Source: Rhodovulum kholense
Lineage (GTDB): Bacteria; Pseudomonadota; Alphaproteobacteria; Rhodobacterales; Rhodobacteraceae
Assembly: GCF_003053725.1 (NCBI RefSeq)
Contig: NZ_QAYC01000011.1
Span: forward strand, 79,563-143,562
DNA length: 64,000 nt
Reading direction: 5' to 3'
Part shown: one piece after another, positions 24,966 through 34,251 of the stretch
Layout of the letters: each line of letters begins with the position of its first letter
How positions within the stretch are numbered: position 1 is the stretch's first letter
The notes under the pieces: model-generated
Seen by the model: only the letters and a program-made list of their open reading frames with translations
Database searches by the model: none
Told to the model about the DNA's origin: nothing
Program-made: the position numbers and the translations under genes

Positions 24966-26579
24966 TCAGCCCGCCGGGATCAGGTCTTGGGCGGCCTTCT
25001 GCGCGATCATCATCACCGCCGCCTGGGTGTTGCCCGACACCATCTCGGGCATGACCGAGGCATCGGCCACGCGCAGCCCGGCGATGCCCCGGACCGTCAG
25101 GTCGGGAGCGACCACCGCGCCCGGGTCGGTGCCCATGCGGCAGGTTCCGGCGGCGTGATAGATGGTCTGCCCGTTGGCGCGCGCGAATTCCAGCCAGTCG
25201 GCATCGCCCTGGCAATCGGGTCCCGGGCTGAGTTCGCGCACCCGGTAGGCATCCATGGGGGCCTGCCCGACGATGGCGCGGCCCAGCTTCATGCCGTCGA
25301 CCATGGCGCGGCGGTCCTCTTCGGCATCGAGGAAATTCGGCCGGATCCTGGGTTGCACCGCGATGTCGGGCGAGGTGGCATGGATCGAGCCGCGCGATTG
25401 CGGGCGCAGCTGGGTCACGCCCAGCGTCATGCCGGGGAAGCGGTCGAGCTTGCGCTCGGCGGCATTGGCGTAGCTGGCATGCATGAAGAAATACTGCACG
25501 TCGGGCCGGTCGAGACCCTCGCGCGAGCGCAGGAAGCCATGCGCGAGCCCGGTGCCGTAGGTCAGGACGCCCCGCCGGTTCAGCGCATATTTCGCGACCT
25601 CGCCCAGCACCTTGGGAAAGCGCGTCAGCTCGTTCAGCGTGACGGGGTGCGAGACGCGCCAGTTCATCCGGGTGCAGAAATGGTCGAGATAGTTCTCGCC
25701 GATGCCGGGCAGGTCGTGGACGACCTCGATGCCAAGCGCGCGCAGCCGGTCGGCATCGCCGATGCCCGACAGTTCCAAGAGTTGCGGGGTCTGGACGGCG
25801 CCTGCGGTCAGGATCACCTCGCTTGCCAGGATGGTCAGCGGGCCGCCGGGGCGGGCCAGGGTGACGCCGGTGGCGCGGCGGCCCTCCAGCAGGATGCGGG
25901 TGGCGCGGGCATGGGTCAGGACGGTCAAGTTGGGGCGGCGGCGCGCCTGCGCCAGCCAGGCGCGGGCGGCCGAGTGACGCTCGCCGCGCTCCTGGTTGAC
26001 CTGATACCAGCCGACGCCCTCTTGCCCCGCGCCGTTATAGTCGGGGTTGAAGCGCTGGCCCTGGGCCGCGGCGGCGTCGAGGAAGGCCTGTCCGACGGGG
26101 TTTTTCTCGACCACCTCGCAGACGGGCAGGGGGCCGTCCTTGCCGCGCATGCCGTCCGGGTCGGGCCCCGCCCAGCGTTCGAGCGCGCGGAAATGCGGCA
26201 GCACATCGGCCCAGCCCCAGCCGGTGCAGCCGCGCGCCGCCCAGAGGTCGTAATCCTGCGGCTGGCCGCGCACGTAGATCATGCCGTTGATCAGGGTCGA
26301 GCCGCCCAGCCCCTTGCCGCGCGGAATGGCGATCCGGCGGTTCCGGGTGGCGGGCTCGGCCTCGGACCAGAAGCCCCAGTTATAGGCGGGGTTGGTCAGA
26401 AGCTTGTAGAACCCGGCGGGGATGGTGATCCAGGGCGACCGGGCCTCGCCGCCCGCCTCGCACAGAAGCACAGAGGCGCGGCCCGAGCGGCTGAGCGCCT
26501 CGGCGAGGATGCACCCCGCCGTGCCGCCGCCGACGATGACGTAATCGAAGCGGCTGCGGTCGGGCAGGGGCTTATGCAT
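24966..26579 (-). CDS. GMC-family FAD alcohol oxidoreductase (choline-dehydrogenase-like)
   Basis: A 537-residue GMC protein. It has the FAD-binding YVIVGGGTAGCILAEAL (residues about 13-29), LLCEAG, the GMC signature GKGLGGSTLINGMIYVRG (about 88-105) and LTAGAVQTPQLL. The C-terminal active-site section carries H in YHAAGTCRMG and the SGNTQA segment. Such enzymes oxidise primary alcohols to aldehydes and pass electrons to quinone or oxygen. Its start overlaps the AroE-like gene by 8 bases; the aldehyde dehydrogenase follows. No signal peptide is seen, so it is probably cytoplasmic. Confidence 0.92.
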   Translation of the reverse strand: MHKPLPDRSRFDYVIVGGGTAGCILAEALSRSGRASVLLCEAGGEARSPWITIPAGFYKLLTNPAYNWGFWSEAEPATRNRRIAIPRGKGLGGSTLINGMIYVRGQPQDYDLWAARGCTGWGWADVLPHFRALERWAGPDPDGMRGKDGPLPVCEVVEKNPVGQAFLDAAAAQGQRFNPDYNGAGQEGVGWYQVNQERGERHSAARAWLAQARRRPNLTVLTHARATRILLEGRRATGVTLARPGGPLTILASEVILTAGAVQTPQLLELSGIGDADRLRALGIEVVHDLPGIGENYLDHFCTRMNWRVSHPVTLNELTRFPKVLGEVAKYALNRRGVLTYGTGLAHGFLRSREGLDRPDVQYFFMHASYANAAERKLDRFPGMTLGVTQLRPQSRGSIHATSPDIAVQPRIRPNFLDAEEDRRAMVDGMKLGRAIVGQAPMDAYRVRELSPGPDCQGDADWLEFARANGQTIYHAAGTCRMGTDPGAVVAPDLTVRGIAGLRVADASVMPEMVSGNTQAAVMMIAQKAAQDLIPAG

Positions 26580-27381
26580 CGCGGGCCGCGCCGGGAAGGG
26601 CGCCCAGATGCTCGGCCATCAGCCGGATCTGCTGGCGCAGCATCGGCAGGCCGGGATGGACCCGCGCCCCCGCCGCGCGGGCGGCGGCCAGAAGCCGGGT
26701 CTCGACCGGGTCCATGATCGCGTCGGCCACGACCTGACCGGCATGGAAGGCGGTATCCCCGAGCGGCAGCGGATCTTCCGGTTTCAGCCCCAGCGAGGTG
26801 GCGTTGACGATCAGATCGCGGCTTGCCGTCTCGGGCGCCCCGGCGGCGACGGGCACGTCCGGATAGGCCAGGGCCACCCGGGCGGCGAGATCCTCGGCCT
26901 TGCCGTGCGAGCGGTTGACGATGGTCAGGCGCGCGACCCCGGCCTCGGCCAGGGCAAAGGCGATGGCAGCCCCCGCGCCGCCCGCGCCCAGAAGGCAGGC
27001 ATTCCTGCCGCGCGGCTCGATCCCTTCCGAGCGCAGCCCCTCGACGAAGCCGAGCCCGTCGAGAATGGCGCCGGTCAGCGTGCCGTCGGCCTCGCGCCGC
27101 ACCACATTGACCGCGCCGATCCGGCCCGCGTCACCCAGCAGCCGGTCGCAGAGCGCGACGATCTTCGTCTTGTGCGGCACGGTGACGACGAAGCCGCCAA
27201 GGCTTTCGATGCCCTTCAGGCCCGCGACGACGGTGGCGAGGTTCTCGGGATGGACCTGCATCGGCACCATCACCCCGTCGATCCCCTCGGCCGCGCAGAG
27301 CGCGTTGATTTCCTGAGGCGTTTTCACATGGCCGATGGGATCGGCGAGAATGGACCAGACCCTGGTCTTGCCGGTGATCAT
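26572..27381 (-). CDS. Shikimate/quinate dehydrogenase-family (AroE-like) protein
   Basis: A 269-residue AroE-fold protein. The N-terminal substrate domain has catalytic K71 in VTVPHKT and D108 in AILDGLGF. The C-terminal Rossmann domain has LLGAGGAGAAIAFAL (about 126-140) and NRSHGKAEDL, which favours NADP. The usual NTDGxGF motif reads ILDGLGF, so substrate range may differ from shikimate. Start 27381 has GAGGGAAA upstream; a start at 27393 would overlap the SDR stop. Catabolic operon position argues against a biosynthetic AroE and for quinate- or cyclitol-type chemistry. Confidence 0.85.
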   Translation of the reverse strand: MITGKTRVWSILADPIGHVKTPQEINALCAAEGIDGVMVPMQVHPENLATVVAGLKGIESLGGFVVTVPHKTKIVALCDRLLGDAGRIGAVNVVRREADGTLTGAILDGLGFVEGLRSEGIEPRGRNACLLGAGGAGAAIAFALAEAGVARLTIVNRSHGKAEDLAARVALAYPDVPVAAGAPETASRDLIVNATSLGLKPEDPLPLGDTAFHAGQVVADAIMDPVETRLLAAARAAGARVHPGLPMLRQQIRLMAEHLGALPGAARDA

Positions 27382-27389
27382 CGTTTCCC

Positions 27390-28196
27390 TCATGTCATCA
27401 GAAGGCCGCCGGCGACGTCGATCGTCTGGCCGGTGACGAAGCTCGATTCCGCATCCGTGAGCCAGAGCGCGGCCTCGGCCACCTCGGCGGGCTCGCCCAG
27501 ACGCCCCAGAGGCGTCATCTCGACCTGGGCCGCGTTGACCTCGGGGGCGACGCCCAGCACCATCGGCGTCTCGATCCGGCCCGGGGCCAGCGCGTTGACG
27601 CGGATGCCATGGGGGCCCAGCTCGCCCGCCAGATGGCGGGTGAAGCCGAGGATCGCGGATTTGGTTGCGGCGTAATGGCAGGCGACCACCGGCATGAAGG
27701 TCTTGCCCGCGACCGAGGACATGTTGACGATCCAGCCGCGCCGGGCCGCGACCATGCCCGGCGCCAGCGCGCGGACGGTGTTGAAGCTGCCGGTGAGGTT
27801 CACGTCGAGCACGCGGCGGAACTCGGCCGGGTCCATTTGCCAGACCTTGTGGGCGACGCCGTCATGCTTGGGCGAGATGCCCGCATTGTTGATGACGGTG
27901 TCGAAATTGCCTCCGGCGGCCTCGAGCGCGGCGGAAAGCGCGGTGTAATCCGAGACATCGCAGGTCACGGGCAGGACCGATCCGGCGGTGCCGGAGGCCG
28001 CGATCTGCGTGGTCGCTTGGGCCACGGCTTCGGGGTCGAGATCGCAAAGCGCGACAGTCGCGCCGCGGGCGGCGAAGGCTTCGGCAATGGCCAGCCCGAT
28101 GCCCCGGGCGCCGCCGGTGACCAGCACGCGGCGGCCCTGATGCGACAGGCGGGTGCGGAAGTCGGGGCGGACAGTTTCGCTGCGGGTCATGGTCAT
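27390..28196 (-). CDS. Short-chain dehydrogenase/reductase (SDR) C
   Basis: A 268-residue classical SDR: VTGGARGIGLAIA (about 25-37), LCDLD after strand 2 (NAD), NNAGISPKHDG, then SSVAGKTF with Ser, HYAATKSAI with Tyr/Lys, and a VTGQTIDVAGGLLM tail. Its start overlaps the livF stop by four bases and its stop meets the AroE-like gene, so it is tightly coupled in the operon. It is likely the first or second oxidation step for the compound brought in by the LIV transporter. Confidence 0.9.
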   Translation of the reverse strand: MTMTRSETVRPDFRTRLSHQGRRVLVTGGARGIGLAIAEAFAARGATVALCDLDPEAVAQATTQIAASGTAGSVLPVTCDVSDYTALSAALEAAGGNFDTVINNAGISPKHDGVAHKVWQMDPAEFRRVLDVNLTGSFNTVRALAPGMVAARRGWIVNMSSVAGKTFMPVVACHYAATKSAILGFTRHLAGELGPHGIRVNALAPGRIETPMVLGVAPEVNAAQVEMTPLGRLGEPAEVAEAALWLTDAESSFVTGQTIDVAGGLLMT

Positions 28197-28897
28197 ATCC
28201 CCAGATAGGCCTGCCGGACATAGTCGTCCTGCAGCAGGTCTTCGGCGCTTTCGGAAATGACGACGCGCCCGTTTTCAAGAACATAGCCCCGCTGCGCGAC
28301 CTTGAGCGTCGAATAGACGTTCTGTTCTACGATCAGCACGGTGGTGCCCTTGGCGGCGATCTGCTGCACCACCTCGAAGACCTGCGAGACGATGATCGGC
28401 GCAAGCCCCAGCGAGGGTTCGTCGAACATCAGAAGCCGCGGATTGGCCATCATGCCCCGGGCGATGGCGACCATCTGCTGTTCGCCCCCCGACAGCGAGG
28501 AGGCGGTCTGGTGCAGCCGCTCGCGGACGCGGGGGAAGATGTCCAGCACCTCCTCCAGACGTTCGTCCTGAAAATCGCGCGCGGCGCGGCGATAGGCGCC
28601 CATCAGAAGGTTCTCGCGCACGGTCATGTCGGGGAAAAGCTGGCGCCCCTCGGGGATCAGGGTGATGCCCCGGTCGACGACCTGATCGCCCCTGAGGCGG
28701 GTGATGTCCTCGCCGCAGAAGGTGATCCTGCCCGAGGTCGGCGTGATCAGCCCGGCGATGGTGCGAAGCGTCGTCGTCTTGCCGGCGCCATTGGCGCCGA
28801 CAATGGTGACGATCTCGCCTTCCTTCACGTCGAGGCTGACATCCTGCAGGATCGAGGTCGGGCCGTAGCCGGCATGGATGTTTTCAACGGTGAGCAT
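28193..28897 (-). CDS. livF: LIV-type ABC transporter ATPase, LivF
   Basis: A 234-residue ATPase: Walker A GANGAGKTTT (about 34-43), signature LSGGEQQM, Walker B LLMFDEPSLGLAP and VEQNV as the H-loop region (H replaced by Q-N as in other LivF proteins). It powers import together with the fused LivMG, LivH and the binding protein. It overlaps the end of livMG by 14 bases. Confidence 0.93.
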   Translation of the reverse strand: MLTVENIHAGYGPTSILQDVSLDVKEGEIVTIVGANGAGKTTTLRTIAGLITPTSGRITFCGEDITRLRGDQVVDRGITLIPEGRQLFPDMTVRENLLMGAYRRAARDFQDERLEEVLDIFPRVRERLHQTASSLSGGEQQMVAIARGMMANPRLLMFDEPSLGLAPIIVSQVFEVVQQIAAKGTTVLIVEQNVYSTLKVAQRGYVLENGRVVISESAEDLLQDDYVRQAYLGI

Positions 28898-30713
28898 TGG
28901 CGAACTCCTTGCCCAGATAGGCCTCGATCACATGCGGGTCGCGGACCACCTCATGGGGGTCGCCCTCGGCAATGACCTCGCCCGCGGCCAAGACCAGCAC
29001 CCGGTCAGAGAGGGACATCACCGCCTGCATCACATGCTCGATGGCGATGATCGACACGCCGCTGTCGCGGATCGACAGCATCAGGTCGATGGCGCGGCGC
29101 ACATCGGTCTGGTTGATGCCCGCCATCACCTCGTCGAGCAGCAGGATGCGCGGCTCCATCGCCATGACCCGGGCGACCTCGAGCCGCTTGAGCCCGCCGA
29201 TGGTCAGCCCGCGCGCCTCGTCCTGCAGCAGCGGGCCGAGACCCATCCGCCAGGCGGTCTGGCGCGCGGCCTCGCGGGCGTCGTGTTCGTCATGGTGGCG
29301 GTAGAAGGCGCCGACCATGATGTTCTCCTCGACCGTCATCGCCGCGAAGGGCTGGACGATCTGGAAGGTCCGGCCGACGCCGAGGGCCGCGAAATCTGCC
29401 GGGTTGACCGGGGTGTGATAGCCGCCATCGGGGCCACGCACGGTGACCGAGCCCTCATTCGGGGTCAGGAAACCCGAGAGCATGTTGAACAGCGTGGTCT
29501 TGCCCGCGCCATTCGGCCCGATCAGCCCCAGCACCTCGCCCTCGCGCAGGGTGAAGTTGACGTTCTTCGTGACATGCAGCCCGCCGAAGCGCTTGTTGAG
29601 GTTCTGAACCCGCATCACGTCGCGGCCGATGCCCTCACGGTCGGGCGAGGGGGGCGTCGTGGCCTGTGCGGGGGCCTTGATGCTGTCGGTCTGGGTGGTC
29701 TGCTCGTCCTCGTCCAGCTCGTGATGCGGCGCGCGGCGGAACTTCTGCAACAGGCCGATGATGCCGTTCGGCATGAACAGCACCGCCAGGAGCAGCACGA
29801 CGCCATAGACGAAGCCATGCAGCCCCAGCGCCGAGGCGCCGAACGAGGCCCGCGCCCATTCGGTCAGCGGCACCAGCAGGACGGCGCCCAGAAGCGGACC
29901 CGAGACGGTGCCGAGCCCGCCGATCAGCGCGAACATCGCGATCTGGATCGAGAAGGTCAGCGAGAACATCGCCGAGGGCTCGATGAAGGTCAGGTACATG
30001 GCGTGGAAGGTGCCCAGCATCGCGCAGAGCGCCGAGGAGATGGCGACCGCGACCAGCCGCACCTGCACGGTCTTCACGCCCGCGGCCTTGGCGGCGGATT
30101 CGCGTTCGCGGGTGGCGATCAGGTAGAAGCCGAGCCGCGAACGGCGCACCGCCCAGACCACGACCAGCACCGCGCAGAGCATGCCGAAGATGATCAGCAG
30201 GGACGGCCAGCGTTCGCGGAAGACCATCCAGGTCCAGCCCAGTTTCAGCGGGATCATCTTGCCGGTGGCGCCGCCGGTGAAGTCCGAGAAATGCAGCGTC
30301 AGGACCCGGAACACCTCGAGAAAGGCGATCGAGGCCAGCGAGAAGAAGGGCCCCTTGAGACGGAAGCAGGGATAGGAGATTGCCATGCCGACGATCGCCG
30401 CGATGCCCGCGCCCGCGAACATGCCGATCCAGGGGGTGATGCCGAGATTGACGAGGATCACCGCGGTATAGGCGCCGATGCCGTAGAAGGTGGCGTGCCC
30501 CAGCGAGAGCTGTCCGGCAAAGCCGCCGACCAGGTTCCAGGCCGAGGACAGCGCCGCCATCAGGCAGATGGTGACGAAGATATGGGTGACGAAGGCGTTG
30601 CCGATCCCCAGCGGGATCAGCAGGAGCGAGGCCAGCACCAGGACCACGCCGATGGCGGGCCAGGGCAGCGACGGGGCGGGCACGGAGGGACCGGAGGTCG
30701 TTTCGTTGCTCAT
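28884..30713 (-). CDS. Fused LIV-type permease and ATPase (LivM-LivG)
   Basis: A 609-residue protein that joins two subunits. Residues about 20-335 are LivM: eight or more membrane helices with WNLVGGFAGQLSLGHATFYGIGAY and FALIGGLGTVSGPLLGA. A linker of about 35 residues, rich in Ser/Pro/Thr/Asp, follows. From about residue 365 comes LivG: Walker A GPNGAGKTT, signature-like LTIGGLKRLEVAR and Walker B LLLDEVMAGINQ, then IEHVM. Fusion fixes the permease to one ATPase. It lies 10 bases after livH. Substrate need not be an amino acid; related systems import aromatic acids, amides or urea. Confidence 0.92.
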   Translation of the reverse strand: MSNETTSGPSVPAPSLPWPAIGVVLVLASLLLIPLGIGNAFVTHIFVTICLMAALSSAWNLVGGFAGQLSLGHATFYGIGAYTAVILVNLGITPWIGMFAGAGIAAIVGMAISYPCFRLKGPFFSLASIAFLEVFRVLTLHFSDFTGGATGKMIPLKLGWTWMVFRERWPSLLIIFGMLCAVLVVVWAVRRSRLGFYLIATRERESAAKAAGVKTVQVRLVAVAISSALCAMLGTFHAMYLTFIEPSAMFSLTFSIQIAMFALIGGLGTVSGPLLGAVLLVPLTEWARASFGASALGLHGFVYGVVLLLAVLFMPNGIIGLLQKFRRAPHHELDEDEQTTQTDSIKAPAQATTPPSPDREGIGRDVMRVQNLNKRFGGLHVTKNVNFTLREGEVLGLIGPNGAGKTTLFNMLSGFLTPNEGSVTVRGPDGGYHTPVNPADFAALGVGRTFQIVQPFAAMTVEENIMVGAFYRHHDEHDAREAARQTAWRMGLGPLLQDEARGLTIGGLKRLEVARVMAMEPRILLLDEVMAGINQTDVRRAIDLMLSIRDSGVSIIAIEHVMQAVMSLSDRVLVLAAGEVIAEGDPHEVVRDPHVIEAYLGKEFANAHR

Positions 30714-30723
30714 GGGACAGGCC

Positions 30724-31608
30724 TCAGGACAGGTGCGACAGGTTTTGCCGGGCGCCGAACAGGCCCGAGGGCCTCAGGATCAGGATCAGCAGGAACAGGC
30801 CGAAGACGACGGCCTCGCGCAGGTCCGAGCCGATGTAATAGCCCGACAGCGCATCGACCTCGCCGATGATCAGCGCGCCGAGGAAGGCGCCGGGGATCGA
30901 GCCGAGCCCGCCCAGCACCACCACCACGAAGGCGGTCAGCACGAAATAGGTGCCGATATTGGACGAGGTCGGGTAAAGCGGCGCGATCAGCACGGCGGCA
31001 AGGCCCACGCAGGCGGCGCCGAGCCCGAAGGTCAGCACGTAGATGTGGTTGACATTGATGCCCATCAGCTCGGCCGCGCCGCGGTTCTGGGCGACGGCGC
31101 GGATGGCGCGTCCGGTCTGGGTGTATTTCAGGAACAGCTCGAGCCCGATCACCAGCACGATGGCCGCGCCGAAGATCATCACCTGCCCGGTCAGCAGCCG
31201 CAGCTCGCCGAATTCGAGCGGCGCGCGCAGGCCATGCGGCGGGGTGTTGGCGATGTCGGCGCCGAAGATCAGGAGCGCGAGGTTGATCAGCGCGGTCGAC
31301 AGGCCGACGGTGGCGAAGATCTGGATATGGTCGTCGCGGGCCGACATCAGCGGCTGGATCAACAGTCTTTGCGTCAGCGCGCCCATCACGAACAGCACCG
31401 GCACGACGACGATCACCGCCGCATAGGGGTGCAGCCCCATCTGGGTGGTGATCAGCCAGGTGATGAACATGCCGCCCATCAGGAATTCGCCATGGGCGAA
31501 GTTGACCACCTTGATGATGCCGAAGATCAGCGTCAGCCCGATGCTGACGATGGCGAAGAGGCCGCCCAGCATCAGGCCGTTCAGAAGGATTTGCAGGAAT
31601 GTCGTCAT
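30724..31608 (-). CDS. livH: LIV-type ABC transporter permease, LivH
   Basis: A 294-residue permease with about eight helices and LivH landmarks: LQILLNGLMLGGLFAIVSIG at the start, VVNFAHGEFLMGGM near residue 35, and VVLGGLGSIPGAFLGALIIG near residue 225. It forms the pore with the LivM part of the fused protein. A strong hairpin precedes it in the gap after the binding-protein gene. Confidence 0.93.
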   Translation of the reverse strand: MTTFLQILLNGLMLGGLFAIVSIGLTLIFGIIKVVNFAHGEFLMGGMFITWLITTQMGLHPYAAVIVVVPVLFVMGALTQRLLIQPLMSARDDHIQIFATVGLSTALINLALLIFGADIANTPPHGLRAPLEFGELRLLTGQVMIFGAAIVLVIGLELFLKYTQTGRAIRAVAQNRGAAELMGINVNHIYVLTFGLGAACVGLAAVLIAPLYPTSSNIGTYFVLTAFVVVVLGGLGSIPGAFLGALIIGEVDALSGYYIGSDLREAVVFGLFLLILILRPSGLFGARQNLSHLS

Positions 31609-31734
31609 GTCGGCTCCGCCACGTTCGGAGGGCGGGCGGCACCCGCCCCCGCCGGTTTCGGGGGGTGTTCGCTGCCAGCGCGGCCAGCGGGGCCGGGGCA
31701 GATCCTGGAAGACGTCCGGCGACAGGGCCGGAGC

Positions 31735-31767
31735 CGGGGGCCGGACCGGTCCGCCGGTCGGCCCCCG
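31735..31767 (-). terminator. Intercistronic hairpin between the binding-protein and livH genes
   Basis: Arms CGGGGGCCG(G)ACC at 31735-31747 and GGTCGGCCCCCG at 31756-31767 pair over 12 bases with one bulge, in the 206-base gap after the binding-protein gene. It probably stabilises the upstream message or attenuates, so that more binding protein than permease is made. Confidence 0.5.
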
Positions 31768-31814
31768 ATGCGGTCAGCCGAACCCGTCCGCCGGGCCGGC
31801 CAACCGCGACACGG

Positions 31815-33014
31815 TCACTCGGACTGGCGGATCTCGGCGACGGCGGCATCCGGCGGATAGACCGTCAGGAGCTTGCCGTCCTGCCATTGCATGCCCATCA
31901 TCCGCGCGCGCTCGTTCTGGTTGGTGTCGTCGAACTTGACGCCATAGCCCGCCGCGGTGGAGCCATCGGGAATGTCCATCGCCTTGACCGAGGCGACGAT
32001 CTGGTCGGGTTCGAAGCCCTCGCCCTCGCCGATGGCCTGAAGCACCGCGAGCGCGCCGACATAGTTGGTCAGCGAATGGCCCGAGCGCGGCTCTTCGCCA
32101 TATTTGGCGCGATAGGCGTCGAGGAAGGTCTCGATGCCGGGGGTGAAGTCGGGGTTGATGGCGTATTGGGTGAAATCGACGTCATAGACGCCGTCGATCA
32201 CATCGGTGCCGACCGCATCGGCCGTCGGCTGCATCGAATAGCCGCCGCCGCCGCCGATGATCGCCATCGGCTTGTAACCCGCCTCGTTGGCCTGCTGCAG
32301 GAACAGCACCGTGTCGTTCTGATACGAGGTCTGCAGCACCACGTCGACGCCCTTGCCCTTGAGGTCGAGCACCAGCGAGGACATGTCGACGATATTGGCC
32401 GGGTAGCCCGATTTCAGCACCACGTTCAGCCCGCGCTCCTTGGCATGGGCGACCTCGTGACCGGCGACCGAGGTGCCGTAGGAGCTGTCTTCGTAGATGA
32501 TGCCGATCTTGAGATCCTCGGGCGCCTTGCCGGCGGCGGGGGCGATCTGGTCGGCCAGCATGTCGATGACGGCGATGCCCATGTTCTCGGCCGTGGGGTT
32601 GGTGCGGAACAGATAGGTCATGCCGCGCCCGGTGACCTCGTCGGCGACGGCGCCGAGCTCGAAATAGGGGATGCCGGCCAGTTCGGTCACCTGCGAGGCC
32701 GCGATCACCCGCGACGAGGAATAGGTGCCGAAGACCGCCTTGACGCCTTCGAGCGAGATCAGCCGGCGGGCCTCGCCGATGGCCTGGTTGTTGTCGACGG
32801 CATCGCCGCGCTCGAGCACGATCCGGTCGCCGTGAAGGCCGCCCGCGGCATTGATCTGGTCGACCGCAAGGTCGAGCCCGCGCGCGCTTTCCTCGCCCAG
32901 AAGCGCCAGCGGGCCGCTGAAGGGGTAAAGCGAGCCGATCTTGACATCGGCGAATGCGCCGCTGGCAAGGCTCAGGCCGAGCGCTGTGCCCAGCAGGATG
33001 GATCTGGTGGTCAT
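31815..33014 (-). CDS. LIV-type periplasmic substrate-binding protein
   Basis: A 399-residue protein with a signal peptide (MTTRSILLGTALGLSLASGA, cut after AFA near residue 23) and a type-I binding-protein core: VKIGSLYPFSGPLALLGEES, GVKAVFGTYSSSR and GIIYEDSSYGTS. GGAGG precedes ATG 33014. It delivers the ligand to LivH/LivMG. A Gly-rich loop, IIGGGGGYS, is notable near the hinge. Ligand class cannot be fixed; the operon enzymes suggest a hydroxylated or alicyclic compound rather than leucine. Confidence 0.93.
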   Translation of the reverse strand: MTTRSILLGTALGLSLASGAFADVKIGSLYPFSGPLALLGEESARGLDLAVDQINAAGGLHGDRIVLERGDAVDNNQAIGEARRLISLEGVKAVFGTYSSSRVIAASQVTELAGIPYFELGAVADEVTGRGMTYLFRTNPTAENMGIAVIDMLADQIAPAAGKAPEDLKIGIIYEDSSYGTSVAGHEVAHAKERGLNVVLKSGYPANIVDMSSLVLDLKGKGVDVVLQTSYQNDTVLFLQQANEAGYKPMAIIGGGGGYSMQPTADAVGTDVIDGVYDVDFTQYAINPDFTPGIETFLDAYRAKYGEEPRSGHSLTNYVGALAVLQAIGEGEGFEPDQIVASVKAMDIPDGSTAAGYGVKFDDTNQNERARMMGMQWQDGKLLTVYPPDAAVAEIRQSE

Positions 33015-33118
33015 GGTGGTTCCTCCCGTTTCGATTGACGTCATGTGGGGGCCGGTGGCGCGCCCGGGCATGTCGGATCGCGCGGCCGGTCGGCCCGGGT
33101 TTCGGGGGCGTCCCCGGC

Positions 33119-34114
33119 TCAGGCGGCCGGGGTCAGCAGGACGATCTTGCCGGTATGGGCCGAGGCTTCGAGCCGGGCATGGGCGTCCTGCACCCGGTCC
33201 AGCGCAAAGGTTGAATCGATCACCGGCCGCGCGCCCTGCTCGAGGATCAGGGGCAGCACCTCCGCCTCGACCTCGCGGGCCAGTTCGGCCTTCATCGCCA
33301 GCGGCCGCGCCCGAAGCGTCGAGCCGCAGAGCGTCAGGCGCTTGAACAGCACCGGGCCCATGTCCAGATCGGCGCGCGAGCCCTGCTGGAAGGCGATCTG
33401 GGCGATCCGCCCGTCTTCGGCCACCAGATCGAGATTGCGCTGCATGTAGGGGCCGCCGACCATGTCGAGGATCACCTCGGGGCCCTTGCCGCCGGTCAGA
33501 TCGCGCACCGCGGCGACGAAATCGGTGTCGCGGTAATTGACCGAGGCCCTGGCGCCCAGCTGCGCCGAGGCGCGGCATTTCTCGTCGCTGCCGCAGGTGG
33601 TGATCACCTCGGCGCCGATCGCCCGGGCCAGCAGCGTCGCGGTGACGCCGATGCCCGAGGTCCCGCCATGGATCAGCGCGGTTTCCCCGGGTTTCAGCCC
33701 GGCGCGGATGAAGAGGTTCGACCAGACGGTGAAATAGGTCTCGGGGATGCCCGCGGCCTCGGTCATCGACAGGCCCTCGGGCACCGGCAGCGCGACATCG
33801 GCCTGCACGATGGCCTCTTCGGCATAGGCGCCGCCCGCGACCAGCGCCATCACCCGGTCGCCGGGGGCATAGCGGGTCACGCCGGGGCCGGTCTCGATGA
33901 CCTCGCCCGACAGCTCCAGCCCCAGCACGTCGGAGGCCCCGGGCGGCGGCGGGTAATTGCCCTCGCGCTGCATCGCATCGGGGCGGTTCACGCCCGCGCC
34001 ATGGACACGGACCCGCATCTCGCCCGGCCCGGGGGCGGGCAGGGTCCGGGTTTCAAGGGTCAGCGCCTCGGGGCCCCCCGGAACGGGGGCGGTCACGGAC
34101 AGGACGCCGGTCAT
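33119..34114 (-). CDS. Zinc-free MDR-family NAD(P)H:quinone oxidoreductase (PIG3/QOR-like)
   Basis: A 331-residue medium-chain reductase: GVNRPDAMQREGNYPPPPGASDVLG N-terminally, GDRVMALV, then the cofactor motif HGGTSGIGVTA (about 149-159) and YRDTDFVAAV. The zinc-binding residues of alcohol dehydrogenases are missing, and the sequence follows the PIG3 quinone oxidoreductase line. It is the first gene of the minus-strand operon, 104 bases before the binding-protein gene and divergent from a GntR regulator. It may recycle NAD(P)H or reduce an enone intermediate. Confidence 0.88.
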   Translation of the reverse strand: MTGVLSVTAPVPGGPEALTLETRTLPAPGPGEMRVRVHGAGVNRPDAMQREGNYPPPPGASDVLGLELSGEVIETGPGVTRYAPGDRVMALVAGGAYAEEAIVQADVALPVPEGLSMTEAAGIPETYFTVWSNLFIRAGLKPGETALIHGGTSGIGVTATLLARAIGAEVITTCGSDEKCRASAQLGARASVNYRDTDFVAAVRDLTGGKGPEVILDMVGGPYMQRNLDLVAEDGRIAQIAFQQGSRADLDMGPVLFKRLTLCGSTLRARPLAMKAELAREVEAEVLPLILEQGARPVIDSTFALDRVQDAHARLEASAHTGKIVLLTPAA

Positions 34115-34239
34115 CGGGCGGGTCCGTCAGGGGCGTGGCGCTTTGCCTTCCCGGTTTCCAGCGACTGTGACAGTTTGAACATGCAACCTCCCGTTTGCCG
34201 TCGGCGGCTCCCCTTCCGCCCTGCGACGTTATGTGTAAT

Positions 34240-34251
34240 TTGTTATAACAA
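34240..34251. promoter_or_regulatory. TTGTTATAACAA operator candidate
   Basis: A perfect 12-bp palindrome in an AT-rich patch between the divergent quinone-oxidoreductase and GntR genes, nested in a wider ATGT...ACAT symmetry. Likely site for the GntR protein encoded at 34294. Confidence 0.6.

Noticed and set aside
24928..34114. Amino-acid (leucine/isoleucine/valine) transport and catabolism
   Set aside because: LIV-type transporters serve many ligands, and none of the linked enzymes is a branched-chain amino-acid enzyme.
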